Origin: CAZGAH01 sp964523295
Lineage (GTDB): Bacteria > Desulfobacterota > Desulfovibrionia > Desulfovibrionales > Desulfovibrionaceae
Length of the DNA: 26,999 nt
Direction of reading: 5' to 3'
Assembly (NCBI GenBank): GCA_964523295.1
Contig: CAZGAH010000058.1
Location: forward strand, 1-26,999
The notes under the pieces are model-generated. The model made no database searches. It saw only the letters and a list, made by a program, of their open reading frames with translations, and was not told the DNA's origin. The translations under genes were made by a program, and so were the position numbers. Position 1 is the stretch's first letter. Each line of letters starts with the position of its first letter. Shown in pieces: positions 18,733-26,999 of the stretch.

Positions 18733-19862
18733 AAAAGCTGCTGTTCGTGCTCGCCGGGCTTGGACTCGCCGCCTGGCTGGCCATGTCCACGTACCATTCG
18801 ATCGCCCAGTCCGATCCCGGCGCAAGCGAGGCGCAGGCGACGCCGGCGTCGGCTGCCGCAACGCCAGGCGGCACCGTAGCGACACCGACCAAAGCCGAGG
18901 TGGCGCCAGCCTCTGCCGGGCAGCAGGCTGCGCCCGGGAACGTTGCCGTGTTTACCGTCCAAACGGCCACCCGACCGGTCACCTTGACGGGTTTCACGCG
19001 GCCGCGCGCGTACATGACGTTGGTCAGCGAGGAGACTGGCCGCTGCAAGGCGGTGCAGGCGGACGTGGGCGACGTCATCGGACCGGATGGGATTTTCGGC
19101 CGTCTGGACGACACGTTTATGGCCCTCGATCTGGAAAAGAACCGGGCCGAGCAGAAGAAGCTCGCGGCCGACATCGCGTTTTTCCGCAAGGAAGTGGAGC
19201 GGTACCAGCGACTCGTGGCCAAGGATTCGGCCGCTGTGCGCGACCTGGAAGAGGACATCCGCGTCCTTGCTGGCGCAGAGCTGGGACTCACGGCCTTGCA
19301 GGTGCAGGAGAAGTCGCTGCAGGAGCACATGACGAGATTCGCGTTGCGCGCGCCCGCGGGATGGAAGGTGCTGGCCCGGCATCTGGAGCCGGGCGAATGG
19401 GTGAAGGCCGGGGATCCGGTGGCCGAACTGGGGCGTTTCGACGTGCTGCTGGTCCCCTGCGCGCTGACCATGGAGGAACTGGCAGCCTTGCGCGCCGCAG
19501 GCACGGACATCGCGCTGACGCTGCCCGATCTGGGCGCGAGCGCCAAGGCCGCCATCGAGCTGGTCTCTCCGGACTTCGACCCGCAGACCAGAAAAATCCA
19601 TGTGGATCTGCAGATCACGTCCGGCGATTTCGAATTCCGGGGCGGCATCCGCTGCGAGCTGACCCTGCAACTGCGCGATCCGGGAGCCCTGCTCGTGCCG
19701 GCGCAGGCCGTGCTCAAGGCCTATGAAGAGCATTTTCTGGTGCGGCCCGGGGGCGAACGCGTGAAGATAACGCTGCTCGGCGACGGGCCGGACGGCACGT
19801 TGCGTGTCTCCTCCGCGGCGATCAAGCACGGCGAGAGCTTCCTGCTCGCGCCTGTTTCCTGA
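18729..19862 (+). CDS. RND efflux periplasmic adaptor (membrane fusion protein)
   Basis: A 377-residue adaptor starting at GTG (GAGGAG 8 bases upstream), overlapping the tetR stop. It has an N-terminal membrane anchor (KKLLFVLAGLGLAAWLAMS), then an Ala/Pro-rich linker of about 40 residues. A lipoyl half follows (TLVSEETGRCKAVQADVGDV), a short coiled-coil hairpin (LEKNRAEQKKLAADIAFFRKEVERYQRLVAKD to LQEKSLQEH) and the second lipoyl half (RAPAGWKVLARHLEPGEWV). Beta-barrel and membrane-proximal regions come after (FDPQTRKIHVDLQI, GALLVPAQAVLKAYEEHFLV). The hairpin is short, so it may not reach a TolC channel alone. The permease gene starts 7 bp after its stop. Confidence 0.9.
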   Translation: MKKLLFVLAGLGLAAWLAMSTYHSIAQSDPGASEAQATPASAAATPGGTVATPTKAEVAPASAGQQAAPGNVAVFTVQTATRPVTLTGFTRPRAYMTLVSEETGRCKAVQADVGDVIGPDGIFGRLDDTFMALDLEKNRAEQKKLAADIAFFRKEVERYQRLVAKDSAAVRDLEEDIRVLAGAELGLTALQVQEKSLQEHMTRFALRAPAGWKVLARHLEPGEWVKAGDPVAELGRFDVLLVPCALTMEELAALRAAGTDIALTLPDLGASAKAAIELVSPDFDPQTRKIHVDLQITSGDFEFRGGIRCELTLQLRDPGALLVPAQAVLKAYEEHFLVRPGGERVKITLLGDGPDGTLRVSSAAIKHGESFLLAPVS

Positions 19863-19869
19863 GACAATT

Positions 19870-22800
19870 ATGAAAGCGCTGATCCGTTTCTTTCTCGACC
19901 AGTCCGTTTTCCTGAACATCACGTTCGTGCTGTTGCTGCTCACCGGCACGTACAGCCTGTTCAACCTGCCGGTCGAACGCTATCCGGACGTGGTCATGGG
20001 CAAGGTGTTCATCGAGAGTTTCCTGCCCGGGGCCTCGCCCGAGGAGGTGGAAGCGCTCGTCACCAAAAAGATCGAGGACGCGCTGGACGACCTCGAGAAC
20101 GTCGAATTCATCAGCTCGAAATCCTACCGGCAGCGTTCGAGCATCCTGGTCAAGTTCCTGGACGATACCGACCATCGGCGGAGCTACGACGAACTCCGCT
20201 TCAAGGTCTTGTCCATCCAGAACGATCTGCCCAAGGAGATGGATCCGCCCAAGTTCACCGAACTGCGCGTCAGCGAATGGCTGCCGGCAATCGTAGTCAA
20301 TCTCGTGGGCGAGCGCGGTAACAGGGCACTGGCCCTGCTCGCCGAGGAGCTGAAACTTCATTTGCGACGGATCCCCGGCGTGAAGGAGGTTTCCCTCGAA
20401 GGGGAGTATACGCGCGAGTTTCATCTGCTCCTCGATCCCGCCAGACTGATCCGGCATCGGGTAACCTTCGACGAGGTGGCCCGGGCGTTGCAAAACGCCA
20501 ACATCTCCGTGGCTGCCGGCCAGTTCAAGGCCGAGTCCGGGGAGTTCATGATCGTGGTCGACGAGCGCCTGCGCACGCGCGAGGACGTTGCCTCGGTCAT
20601 CGTACGCCGCGACCGCGACGGATCGTTTGTCCGCGTCGCCGACGTGCTGCAGGACGCCATCAAATCCTACCGCTCGCCCCATGTCATCACCTCGGTCAAC
20701 GGCCAGAACTCGGTCGCGCTGAAGATATCCAAGACGCCCGACGGCAACGCCCTGGACATCGTAGCCGAAGTCGAAAAGACCATGGCCTCGTACCAGCCGC
20801 TGCTGGCCAAAGAGTGCGTGCAGGCGATCCTGACGCAGGATCAGCGCAAGTACATCGACGACGCCATGTCCACGCTGGGCTCGAACCTGCTCGTGGGCAT
20901 CACCCTCGTGCTCGGGATCATATGGCTGTTCATGGGGCTGCGCAACGCGATACTGACCACGCTGGGCATTCCCTTTGCCTTTCTGGTCACGGCCACGCTG
21001 ATGTGGATCACCGGCGAATCCTTGAATCAGATCACCCTGTTCACCTTCGTGCTGCTCTCGGGCATCATCGTCGACGACGCCGTCGTCGTGGTCGAAAACA
21101 TCTACCGCCACCTGCAACTCGGGCACCCGCTGCGCGAGGCCGTGGTGCTCGGGACCGCGGAAGTCGCCTTTCCCGTGTTCTCGGCCCTGGCCACTACCTG
21201 CGCCGCTTTTCTGCCAATGCTCATCATGAGCGGCTCGACCGGGGAGTTTTTCGCCCAGATCCCCAAGGCTGTCAGCTACGCCCTGCTGGCCTCGCTGCTG
21301 GAGTNNNNNNNNNNCTTCATGGAGTGGCCGGGCAAACGGCATCTGCTCAGGCACGCGGCCCCGGAAAAGGAGCGCAGATTTCTGCTCTGGCTGCAACAGG
21401 CGGCCGACCGCGCGTTGCTGTTCGTCATCCGCCGTCGCTGGCTGTGCCTGAGCATGCTGACCGGCGTATTCTTTGCCGCCCTGGTCATTCTCGGCCTGTC
21501 AGCCTCGGGCAAGGCCAACCTCATTCGCGTGCAGTTCTTCCCCGACGACTACAACCTGTTCTACGTGGAAATCAAAGGCCCGCTCTCCACTCCCATCGAG
21601 GCGACCTCCAGCCGGCTCAACGAGATATCGCGCGCAGTGCTGGCCCTGGGCCCCGGGCAGATCAAGTCGGCCACCGCCTACGCGGGCTTTTTTGTCAACG
21701 AGGACTACGAACCCGTCTTCGGGGCCAATCTCGGCAACGTCGCCGTGGAACTGCCGCTCAAAAAGGATCAGCACTACGCCGACTACCCGGATAACGAGCC
21801 GGCCGCGCATCTGGACGACATCCGGCGCACGCTGGCCGGCTTCGCGAAGGATGGCTGGACGGTGAGTATCCGGCCCCTGTCCGACGGCCCGCCGGCAGGC
21901 AAAGATCTGACCATACGCGTGCTCGGCCCCGACCACGAGTCCGTGGCCGGCCTGGCCAAGGCCACGTTCGACTTCCTGCAGCACTCGCCCGAGCTGTCGC
22001 CCTATCTGCTGAACCTGGACGACGACCAGGGCGTGCCGGACCGCATCTTCCGCTTCATTCCCAAGCCCGAGCTGGCCGCGGAATACAATCTCACGCCCGC
22101 TCAGGTGGCCGGACTGGCGGGGGCCGTGCTCGACGGCCGCTTTGTGGGCCAGGTGCGGCTCGCCGACGAGGATGTGGATTTGCGCGTGAAGATCGATCCG
22201 AAGAGCCTCGCCGAGCCCCGGGATGCCCTGACCGTGCCGGTGCTCGAAAAAAATGACGGACCGATACGCCTGGGCGACCTGTGTACGGTCCGGACGTACA
22301 TGGAGCCAGGCAAGCGGAACCGGTTCCTGGGCCAGCGCTCTATCACCCTGGGCGCCAATATCCGGCAGGGGGCGCCCTTTTCCGGCCCCATGGCCGTGGC
22401 GCGGATCGCCGCATGGTACAAGACCGTCCAGAAGGACTATCCCGGCGCCTCGATCAATTTCGCCGGCGAGTTCGAGTCCACGCGCCGCTCCTTCGTCTCC
22501 CTGGCCTGGGCCTTCGGTATCGCCGTGCTGTGCATCTACATGATCCTGGCCACGCAGTTCCGGTCCTATGTCCAGCCCGCGATCATCCTCTCGGCCATTG
22601 TCTTTTCCCTGACCGGCATCATCATGGGCACCTTTCTCACGCGGACGCTGTTCACCATCAACAGCTTCATCGCCACCGTGGGCGTAACCGGCGTCGTCGT
22701 CAACGACGCCATCGTACTCATGGACTTTCTCAACCGGCTCTACGCCTCGGGCATGTCCCGCACGCAGGCCATGCGCGAGGCCGTGCGCATCCGGTTGCGG

Positions 22801-23088
22801 CCGATCCTGCTCACGACGCTGACCACCGCGCTCGGCCTGATGCCCATGGCCCTGGGCATCCCGAAGTACTCGCTGGTCTGGGGCAGCATGGCCTCGACCT
22901 TCGTCACCGGCCTGGCCACCGCGACCGCGCTTACGCTGTGCGTGCTACCGGTTATCTGGGATATGACCGTGGGAATACAAGAACGCCGCCGCGGGCCTGA
23001 CAGGGCGGGAACCTCTCTCCAGGATGGAGCCCCTGCCGCGGCGATCCCGGATCAGGACCCTGCCGCGTCGGCCACGAACCAGACCTGA
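19870..23088 (+). CDS. RND-family efflux permease, interrupted by an N gap
   Basis: A ~1,072-residue AcrB-type inner-membrane pump. TM1 is near the start (FFLDQSVFLNITFVLLLLTGTYSLFNLPVERYPDV). The proton-relay Asp pair in TM4 is Asp402-Asp403 (LLSGIIVDDAVVVVENIYRH). The large periplasmic loops and the second set of TM segments (GVTGVVVNDAIVLMDFLNRL, RLRPILLTTLTTALGLMPMAL) are complete. The first ATG at 19804 lies inside the adaptor; 19870 gives the normal N-terminus. The N gap (21305-21314) falls between TM6 and the cytosolic loop (LLASLLE / FMEWPGKR). The frame is kept, but a few more residues are expected there. No outer-membrane channel gene follows. The substrate is unknown. Confidence 0.92.
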   Translation: MKALIRFFLDQSVFLNITFVLLLLTGTYSLFNLPVERYPDVVMGKVFIESFLPGASPEEVEALVTKKIEDALDDLENVEFISSKSYRQRSSILVKFLDDTDHRRSYDELRFKVLSIQNDLPKEMDPPKFTELRVSEWLPAIVVNLVGERGNRALALLAEELKLHLRRIPGVKEVSLEGEYTREFHLLLDPARLIRHRVTFDEVARALQNANISVAAGQFKAESGEFMIVVDERLRTREDVASVIVRRDRDGSFVRVADVLQDAIKSYRSPHVITSVNGQNSVALKISKTPDGNALDIVAEVEKTMASYQPLLAKECVQAILTQDQRKYIDDAMSTLGSNLLVGITLVLGIIWLFMGLRNAILTTLGIPFAFLVTATLMWITGESLNQITLFTFVLLSGIIVDDAVVVVENIYRHLQLGHPLREAVVLGTAEVAFPVFSALATTCAAFLPMLIMSGSTGEFFAQIPKAVSYALLASLLEXXXXFMEWPGKRHLLRHAAPEKERRFLLWLQQAADRALLFVIRRRWLCLSMLTGVFFAALVILGLSASGKANLIRVQFFPDDYNLFYVEIKGPLSTPIEATSSRLNEISRAVLALGPGQIKSATAYAGFFVNEDYEPVFGANLGNVAVELPLKKDQHYADYPDNEPAAHLDDIRRTLAGFAKDGWTVSIRPLSDGPPAGKDLTIRVLGPDHESVAGLAKATFDFLQHSPELSPYLLNLDDDQGVPDRIFRFIPKPELAAEYNLTPAQVAGLAGAVLDGRFVGQVRLADEDVDLRVKIDPKSLAEPRDALTVPVLEKNDGPIRLGDLCTVRTYMEPGKRNRFLGQRSITLGANIRQGAPFSGPMAVARIAAWYKTVQKDYPGASINFAGEFESTRRSFVSLAWAFGIAVLCIYMILATQFRSYVQPAIILSAIVFSLTGIIMGTFLTRTLFTINSFIATVGVTGVVVNDAIVLMDFLNRLYASGMSRTQAMREAVRIRLRPILLTTLTTALGLMPMALGIPKYSLVWGSMASTFVTGLATATALTLCVLPVIWDMTVGIQERRRGPDRAGTSLQDGAPAAAIPDQDPAASATNQT
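21305..21314. other. Assembly gap (10 N)
   Basis: Placeholder gap inside the RND permease gene. The frame is open on both sides with 10 N, so the true length is probably 1 modulo 3. Confidence 0.95.
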
Positions 23089-23840
23089 CGCCCGCGGGCC
23101 TCGAGTCCGTCGGGCGGGGCGGGGCGTATCTGCGTGCCCACCGCCACGCACAGCAGGGCGCGCGCGTGACTTAAAACATCCAGCCCCAGCCAGGCGCGCG
23201 GGAGCACAGGCCCTGCGCCCGGTGTGGCCAGCGTCCAGGCCTGCGCATCGCCGCCGTTCTGCCCGGCTGGCGGACCCACGGCCCGGCCGTCCGAGCCCGC
23301 GCGCAGCAGCGCCAGATCGAAAATTGGCGGCTGGCCGTCACTGTCGGGGGGGCTTCCGAATACGTCGCCCAGGCTGCGGGCATAGGCTGCGGCAGCGTCC
23401 TCGGCGCCCAGTTCAACCTCGACGCGGTGGATATTCGCCTCGGGAATGGTTACGCGGGAAAGCAGGGTCTCCGATACCAGCCGATAGTTGCATCCGGCCA
23501 GTTCCGACGGGGCGCAGACCTCCTCGGTCCAGAACATGGTGTTGGTCTCGACATCCCATTCCCAGCCGCNNNNNNNNNNNNNNNNNNNNNNNNNNNNNNN
23601 NNNNNNNNNNNNNNNNNNNNNNNNNNNNNNNNNNNNNNNNNNNNNNNNNNNNNNNNNNNNNNNNNNNNATACCGCCAGCCTGGCCAGTTCGCGGGTCATG
23701 GCCGCGGCCGCTGTGTAGAGCCGCGTGAGGTCGTTGAAGGTCCAGATCTCCGGCCGTGATTTTTTCTTGCGGAAAAACATCATCTCCTCGCCGGTCCGAG
23801 GCCAGTCTTCCGCCAGGGCAATCGTACGCGCTGACGTCAT
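23052..23840 (-). CDS. Degenerate 6-phosphogluconolactonase-like protein
   Basis: The architecture is that of the 6PGL/glucosamine-6-phosphate isomerase superfamily: FNDLTRLYTAAAAMTRELA near the N-terminus, then CNYRLVSETLLSRVTIPEANIHRVEVELGAEDAAAAYARSL, IFDLALLRAGSDG and a LGLDVL strand near the C-terminus. The two catalytic signatures are changed. The usual GDER is TEEV, and the GxDGH loop is GSDGRAVG, so the active-site His is Arg. It may be inactive or have a new role. The 99-N gap keeps the frame. The start is uncertain: ATG 23840, or 23783/23780, where GAGGAG is too close. The 3' end overlaps the RND gene by 37 bp, tail to tail. Confidence 0.7.
   Translation of the reverse strand: MTSARTIALAEDWPRTGEEMMFFRKKKSRPEIWTFNDLTRLYTAAAAMTRELARLAVXXXXXXXXXXXXXXXXXXXXXXXXXXXXXXXXXXGWEWDVETNTMFWTEEVCAPSELAGCNYRLVSETLLSRVTIPEANIHRVEVELGAEDAAAAYARSLGDVFGSPPDSDGQPPIFDLALLRAGSDGRAVGPPAGQNGGDAQAWTLATPGAGPVLPRAWLGLDVLSHARALLCVAVGTQIRPAPPDGLEARGRQVWFVADAAGS
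23570..23668. other. Assembly gap (99 N)
   Basis: Estimated-length gap inside the 6PGL-like gene. 99 bases keep the frame, so about 33 residues between the first helix and the GWEWDVETN strand are unknown. Confidence 0.95.
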
Positions 23841-23894
23841 GCTTTGCGTCGACCATACCCCTTTTTCCGGCGTTTGCCAGCATCTTTCTCGCTC

Positions 23895-23913
23895 CCCGGG
23901 CAGCAGCCCCGGG
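23895..23913 (-). terminator. CCCGGG hairpin after the pseudouridine synthase
   Basis: CCCGGG (23895-23900) and CCCGGG (23908-23913) can pair around a 7-nt loop, about 15 bp after the stop on the minus strand. No T-run follows; a weak terminator at most. Confidence 0.35.
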
Positions 23914-23927
23914 CAGGCACCCGCCGT

Positions 23928-24817
23928 TCAGAGCAAGACGTCGGGCAGCAGCTCCTCAGGCCAGGGGGCCGGGCAGCGGGCCTCGAATCCCGGCAGCATG
24001 ACGCGCTCGTGATGCAGGTACAGCGGGCCGGCGCAATCACGGCCATAGCGGACGTCGCCGACAATGGGGCAGCCCATGCCGGCCAGATGCGCCCGTATCT
24101 GATGCCTGGCCCCTTTGCGGATGCGCGCGCGTACGAGCGTACGCGGGTCCGGACCGGACAGCTGCCGCAAGGGAACCACGCAGGTCCAGCGCAGGGGATC
24201 GGCCTCCTCGACCGCCTTCACGCCGACCACGGCCCGGTCGTCGACGTCCAGCACGGCGCGGCAGATGTGCTCGGAGGACAATCGGCCATGGACCAGGGCC
24301 AGGTATTCCTTGAGCACGCGGCCGGCGTTTTCCTCGGCGCGGTAACGGAGCGGAGCATCCGGGCTCAGTCCGACCAGGAGCAGGCCCGAGGTGTCGCGGT
24401 CGAGTCGATTGAGCAGCACGGGCGCACGTCCGGGCCAGAACTCCGGGAGCATATCTTCGACCGGGAGCAGACCGGCAGGATGCTCCCTCCCGGCGATACG
24501 CGCCGAGTGCAACCCGGCCGGCTTGAACACCGCGGCCAGCCAGTCGCCCGCGGCCACGATGCGCACGGCGGAGACCAGATCGGGCGACTCCGCGACAGGT
24601 TGCGCGCGTTCCTCACGCGGCAGCAGAGCCAGCCGTTCGCCCGCGCGTACGCGATACCCCTTGGGCCGCGGACGCCCGTCCACGAGCACGCGATACGCCT
24701 CCCAAAGCCGGCGCAACTGCCGCGGGGACAACTCCGGCACCAGCAACCGTAAGGNNNNNNNNNNCGCTGCCCCTCCTGTTCGTCGAGGACAAGGGCTGAG
24801 CGCGTGGCGTAGTCCAT
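23928..24817 (-). CDS. RluA-family pseudouridine synthase, interrupted by an N gap
   Basis: The protein converts uridine to pseudouridine in rRNA or tRNA. After MDYATRSALVLDEQEGQ and the N gap (24755-24764) comes an S4-like RNA-binding domain (LRLLVPELSPRQLRRLWEAYRVLVDGRPR...YRVRAGERL). The catalytic domain follows, with VFKPAGLHS and the active-site motif LNRLDRDTSGLLLV (the first Asp of RLDRD is the nucleophile). KEYLALVHG and ARIRKGARHQIRAHLAGMG are also present. The start at 24817 has GGGAG upstream; a start at 24869 joins only through the wrong frame. The length is not a multiple of 3 with 10 N, so the real gap differs. The exact uridine target cannot be told. Confidence 0.88.
24755..24764. 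other. Assembly gap (10 N)
   Basis: Placeholder gap inside the pseudouridine synthase gene, causing an artificial frame change. The real length should be 2 modulo 3. Confidence 0.95.
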
Positions 24818-25320
24818 CAGAACTCCCGGTGATAGCCGCTATGGAAAGAATGTGGAAAGTCTTCCGCACTGCCGGTCACGCGACAGACACGATGAATGAC
24901 GACCGGCTGGCATGGTATCCCAGAAGGCAAAACGGGTCGAGGGGGCGTCAATGGCCTGGCAAGGCAACTAGACGTACACACAGCAAAACTTGCTCCTGCC
25001 CCAGCAACGGGTCATTACTTTGACTTCCTCCTGATTCTTCTGCCGCATCCTTTCCGGCATCGCCGCGCAATGCCTTTTCGTTGCACACGTTGCAGAGTTT
25101 TCCTTCGCACCTTGCCTTATTCGCAATGCTGTGTTATATCTATCCTATACATCTTCACATTCCACTGCATGGTCCATTGTCTACGGACGGGATCGGAAAT
25201 ATCCCCGATGCCCGGCTGCATGGGAAAAAAGTGCCTGCTTTTTAAACCGTACTGTTTTTTTTGAGAAATTCTATTTCGGAACAAATCCTGCATGAAATTG
25301 GGGAACATGGAGGTATTGAC
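24818..25320. other. 503-bp intergenic region
   Basis: No gene is convincing on either strand. It separates the minus-strand pseudouridine synthase gene from the plus-strand secreted-protein gene, so it should hold promoters for both. The last ~200 bases are AT-richer and contain A- and T-runs (25225-25262). Confidence 0.6.
25112..25139 (+). promoter_or_regulatory. Candidate promoter of the NHL-repeat gene
   Basis: TTGCCT (25112-25117) and TTATAT (25134-25139) are 16 bp apart. They would give a leader of about 175 nt before the ATG at 25321. The match is moderate. Confidence 0.3.
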
Positions 25321-26999
25321 ATGGCCGAGACGACGAATGCTGCGGGGCAGGCAATCGAACGGGGAGTGATATCCGTGGGCGTAGCGCGGGCGGGGTGGTT
25401 TTTGCCCGGGCGGGTGCTCGTGCAGCTGGGCGTCATTGCCGCCGTGCTGCTCTGCCTGGCCTGCGCCGAGGCGCAGGCTGCGTGGACCAACGGCCAAGCG
25501 GCGGATATCGTTCTTGGCAAGGCCAATTTCGACTCCGCCACGGACAACACGCCAAGCGCGACCAACCTGGTCTATGCCGGTTCCGGATGTATCGACCCCG
25601 TATCCGGCAGTCTCTTTGTCGTCGATAAGCACCGTGTCCTGCGCTGGAGTTCTGCAAATGCGTATACCAGCGGTTCCGCCGCCTCCGGCGTGCTTGGGCA
25701 AGCGGATTTCACATCGAACGACTTTAACCGCGGGGGATTAACCGCTGCAAATTCCTTAGCAATAACATCATATGCTGGATGCGTCGTTTCCAGCAGCGGG
25801 ACACTTTTTGTTGCCGATTATGGGAATAATCGGGTGCTGCGCTTCGACAATGCAGCAGCCAAGGAAAACGGCGCCGCAGCCGATGGCGTGCTCGGGCAGG
25901 ATACCTTCACGGCCAATGGCTCGGGAACCGGGGCGAACCGGATGAATAAACCGGCATACCTGACATTGGAGAGCAATGGACGATTATGGGTCGCGGATGA
26001 GAACAACAACAGAGTTCTTCGTAGCAAGCAAAGTCAACGGAGCCAATGCCGACGGTGTGTTGGGACAGGACGATTTCAACGGATCGGATCAAAATAAAGG
26101 GGGCATCACTGCCGCCGGTGGAATGGATCATCCTATGGGCTGCGCCGTTGACAGTAGCGGCAGGCTGTGGGTTGCCGATAATGGAAATAATCGTGTCCTC
26201 CGCTTTGACACCGCGGCGAGCAAAGCGAGTGGAGCCAACGCTGACGGCGTTTTGGGACAAGCTGATTTCACGAGCAATGGAGCCTCTTGCTCAGGCACGG
26301 GGCTGTTTAGTCCTTCTGGAGCTACAGTGGACAATGGAGGTGGTTTATATATATCAGATAGTGGAAACTTTAGAGTTATCTACCATGTGAATGCCGCCTC
26401 GAAAGCCAATGGCGCAGCGGCAGACAGCGTGCTGGGCCAGTCGGATTTCGTGACAAGGACCACAGCCAGGACGGCTACAAAATTTGCTGATTTTACGGAC
26501 CAATCGTTTTTCGACGCGGTCAACGGCCGGATCTGGGTTGGTGACGCGGACGGCCAACGGCTGCTGTCGTTCTATAATGCCTCGTTGCTTCCCATCACCG
26601 TTGAAACGGCCTCCGTCTCCAGCGTCGGCGAGACGAGCGCGGCCTGCGGCGGGACGGTCAGCGGCGCCAGCGCCACGGTTACGGCGCGCGGTGTGTGCTG
26701 GAACACGACCGGGACGCCGACCATAGCCGATTCCACGACCAGCGACGGCTCCGGAACAGGCTCCTTCACCAGCGCTATTTCCGGGCTGTCGGTCGGCACC
26801 ACCTACTACGTCCGCGCCTACGCGATCAGTTCCGAGGGCACGGTCTACGGCACGCAGCGCTCCTTCACGACCGGGGGGCAGTCCTCGGCCGTGGGCAAGG
26901 ACATCCTCTGGCGCAACAAGCAGACCGGGGAACTCCGGGTCTGGTACATTGACGGCATCTCGCGCTCGAGCGCCGCCTCCATCGCCACCGTGCCGCTCG
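25321..26999 (+). pseudogene. Large secreted NHL-repeat protein, frameshifted, runs off the window
   Basis: The ATG at 25321 follows GGAGG. A long signal sequence (about 56 residues, hydrophobic core VQLGVIAAVLLCLA, cleavage near AEAQA) leads to six NHL-like propeller repeats, each with a V/ILGQxDF motif and a LxVADxxNNRVLRF strand. A fibronectin-III-like domain follows (ETASVSSVGETSAACGG to TYYVRAYAISSEGTVYGTQRSFTT). After it comes DILWRNKQTGELRVWYIDG, the start of an FG-GAP/VCBS-like repeat. The frame breaks near 26021, where RVLR jumps to ASKVNGANADGVLGQ in another frame: compared with the sister repeats 11 bp are missing. Beyond that the new frame is open to 26999. It is either a recent pseudogene or an assembly error in a repeat. 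Confidence 0.8.

Noticed and set aside
18384..19964. 526-residue minus-strand frame opposite the TetR and adaptor genes
   Set aside because: Antisense shadow; the plus-strand genes have clear domains, overlaps and ribosome sites.
25200..25262. Riboswitch or terminator in the leader of the NHL-repeat gene
   Set aside because: A-runs and T-runs can pair (AAAAAG/CTTTTT) but only weakly, and no known riboswitch core is visible.

Overview
The window looks like draft-quality chromosome from a GC-rich anaerobic bacterium. A Desulfovibrionaceae-like sulfate reducer is my best guess. The grounds are a ferredoxin-dependent 2-oxoacid oxidoreductase beside a ferritin-like protein, the substrate-binding protein/sensor pairing, and overall gene style; this is inference, not a marker-gene identification. 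Four runs of N (17670-17679, 21305-21314, 23570-23668, 24755-24764) show that contigs were joined, and two of them break reading frames artificially.

Region 1 (about 443-9936) is a compact integrated element of about 9.4 kb inserted in the 3' half of a tRNA-Asn(GTT) gene. The intact tRNA is on the minus strand at 9889-9964. A 98-bp direct repeat (394-491 and 9839-9936; the last 49 bp of each copy identical) marks both ends. The element encodes a tyrosine integrase next to its left end, an orphan HicB-like antitoxin, a RelB-like/RelE-like/XRE toxin-antitoxin cassette, a repeat-built protein of unknown function, a small DNA-binding-like protein, a fused primase-polymerase/RepA-type helicase, and three small unknown proteins. 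I see no capsid, terminase, relaxase or conjugation genes. It therefore looks like a replicating satellite or plasmid-like integrative island. Its non-coding DNA is rich in structure: integrase arm-site-like tandem repeats at both ends, CCGCCCC and ATCCGCC repeat clusters on both sides of the replication gene, a predicted three-way-junction element at 3121-3191, and a series of hairpins at 9363-9602.

Region 2 (10.0-13.4 kb) is a two-gene plus-strand operon: a periplasmic branched-chain-amino-acid-type substrate-binding protein and a membrane histidine-kinase-like protein. The kinase lacks the phospho-acceptor His and both N-box Asn residues, so it is probably a pseudokinase sensor. Facing it is a minus-strand cluster (17.8 to 13.4 kb): ferritin-like protein, KorA-type gamma/alpha fusion, KorB-type beta subunit, a stand-alone Lrp/AsnC ligand-binding (RAM) domain, a PPC/DUF296 protein and a small unknown protein.

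Region 3 (18.0-23.1 kb) is a TetR regulator, membrane-fusion protein and RND permease operon with overlapping or near-abutting genes. A 19-bp near-palindrome overlapping a TTGACA lies just before tetR. A degenerate 6-phosphogluconolactonase-like gene and an RluA-type pseudouridine synthase follow on the minus strand.

Region 4 (25.3 kb to the end) starts a large secreted protein with NHL-like beta-propeller repeats, a fibronectin-III-like domain and the start of an FG-GAP/VCBS-like repeat. Its frame is broken by what looks like an 11-bp deletion near 26021.
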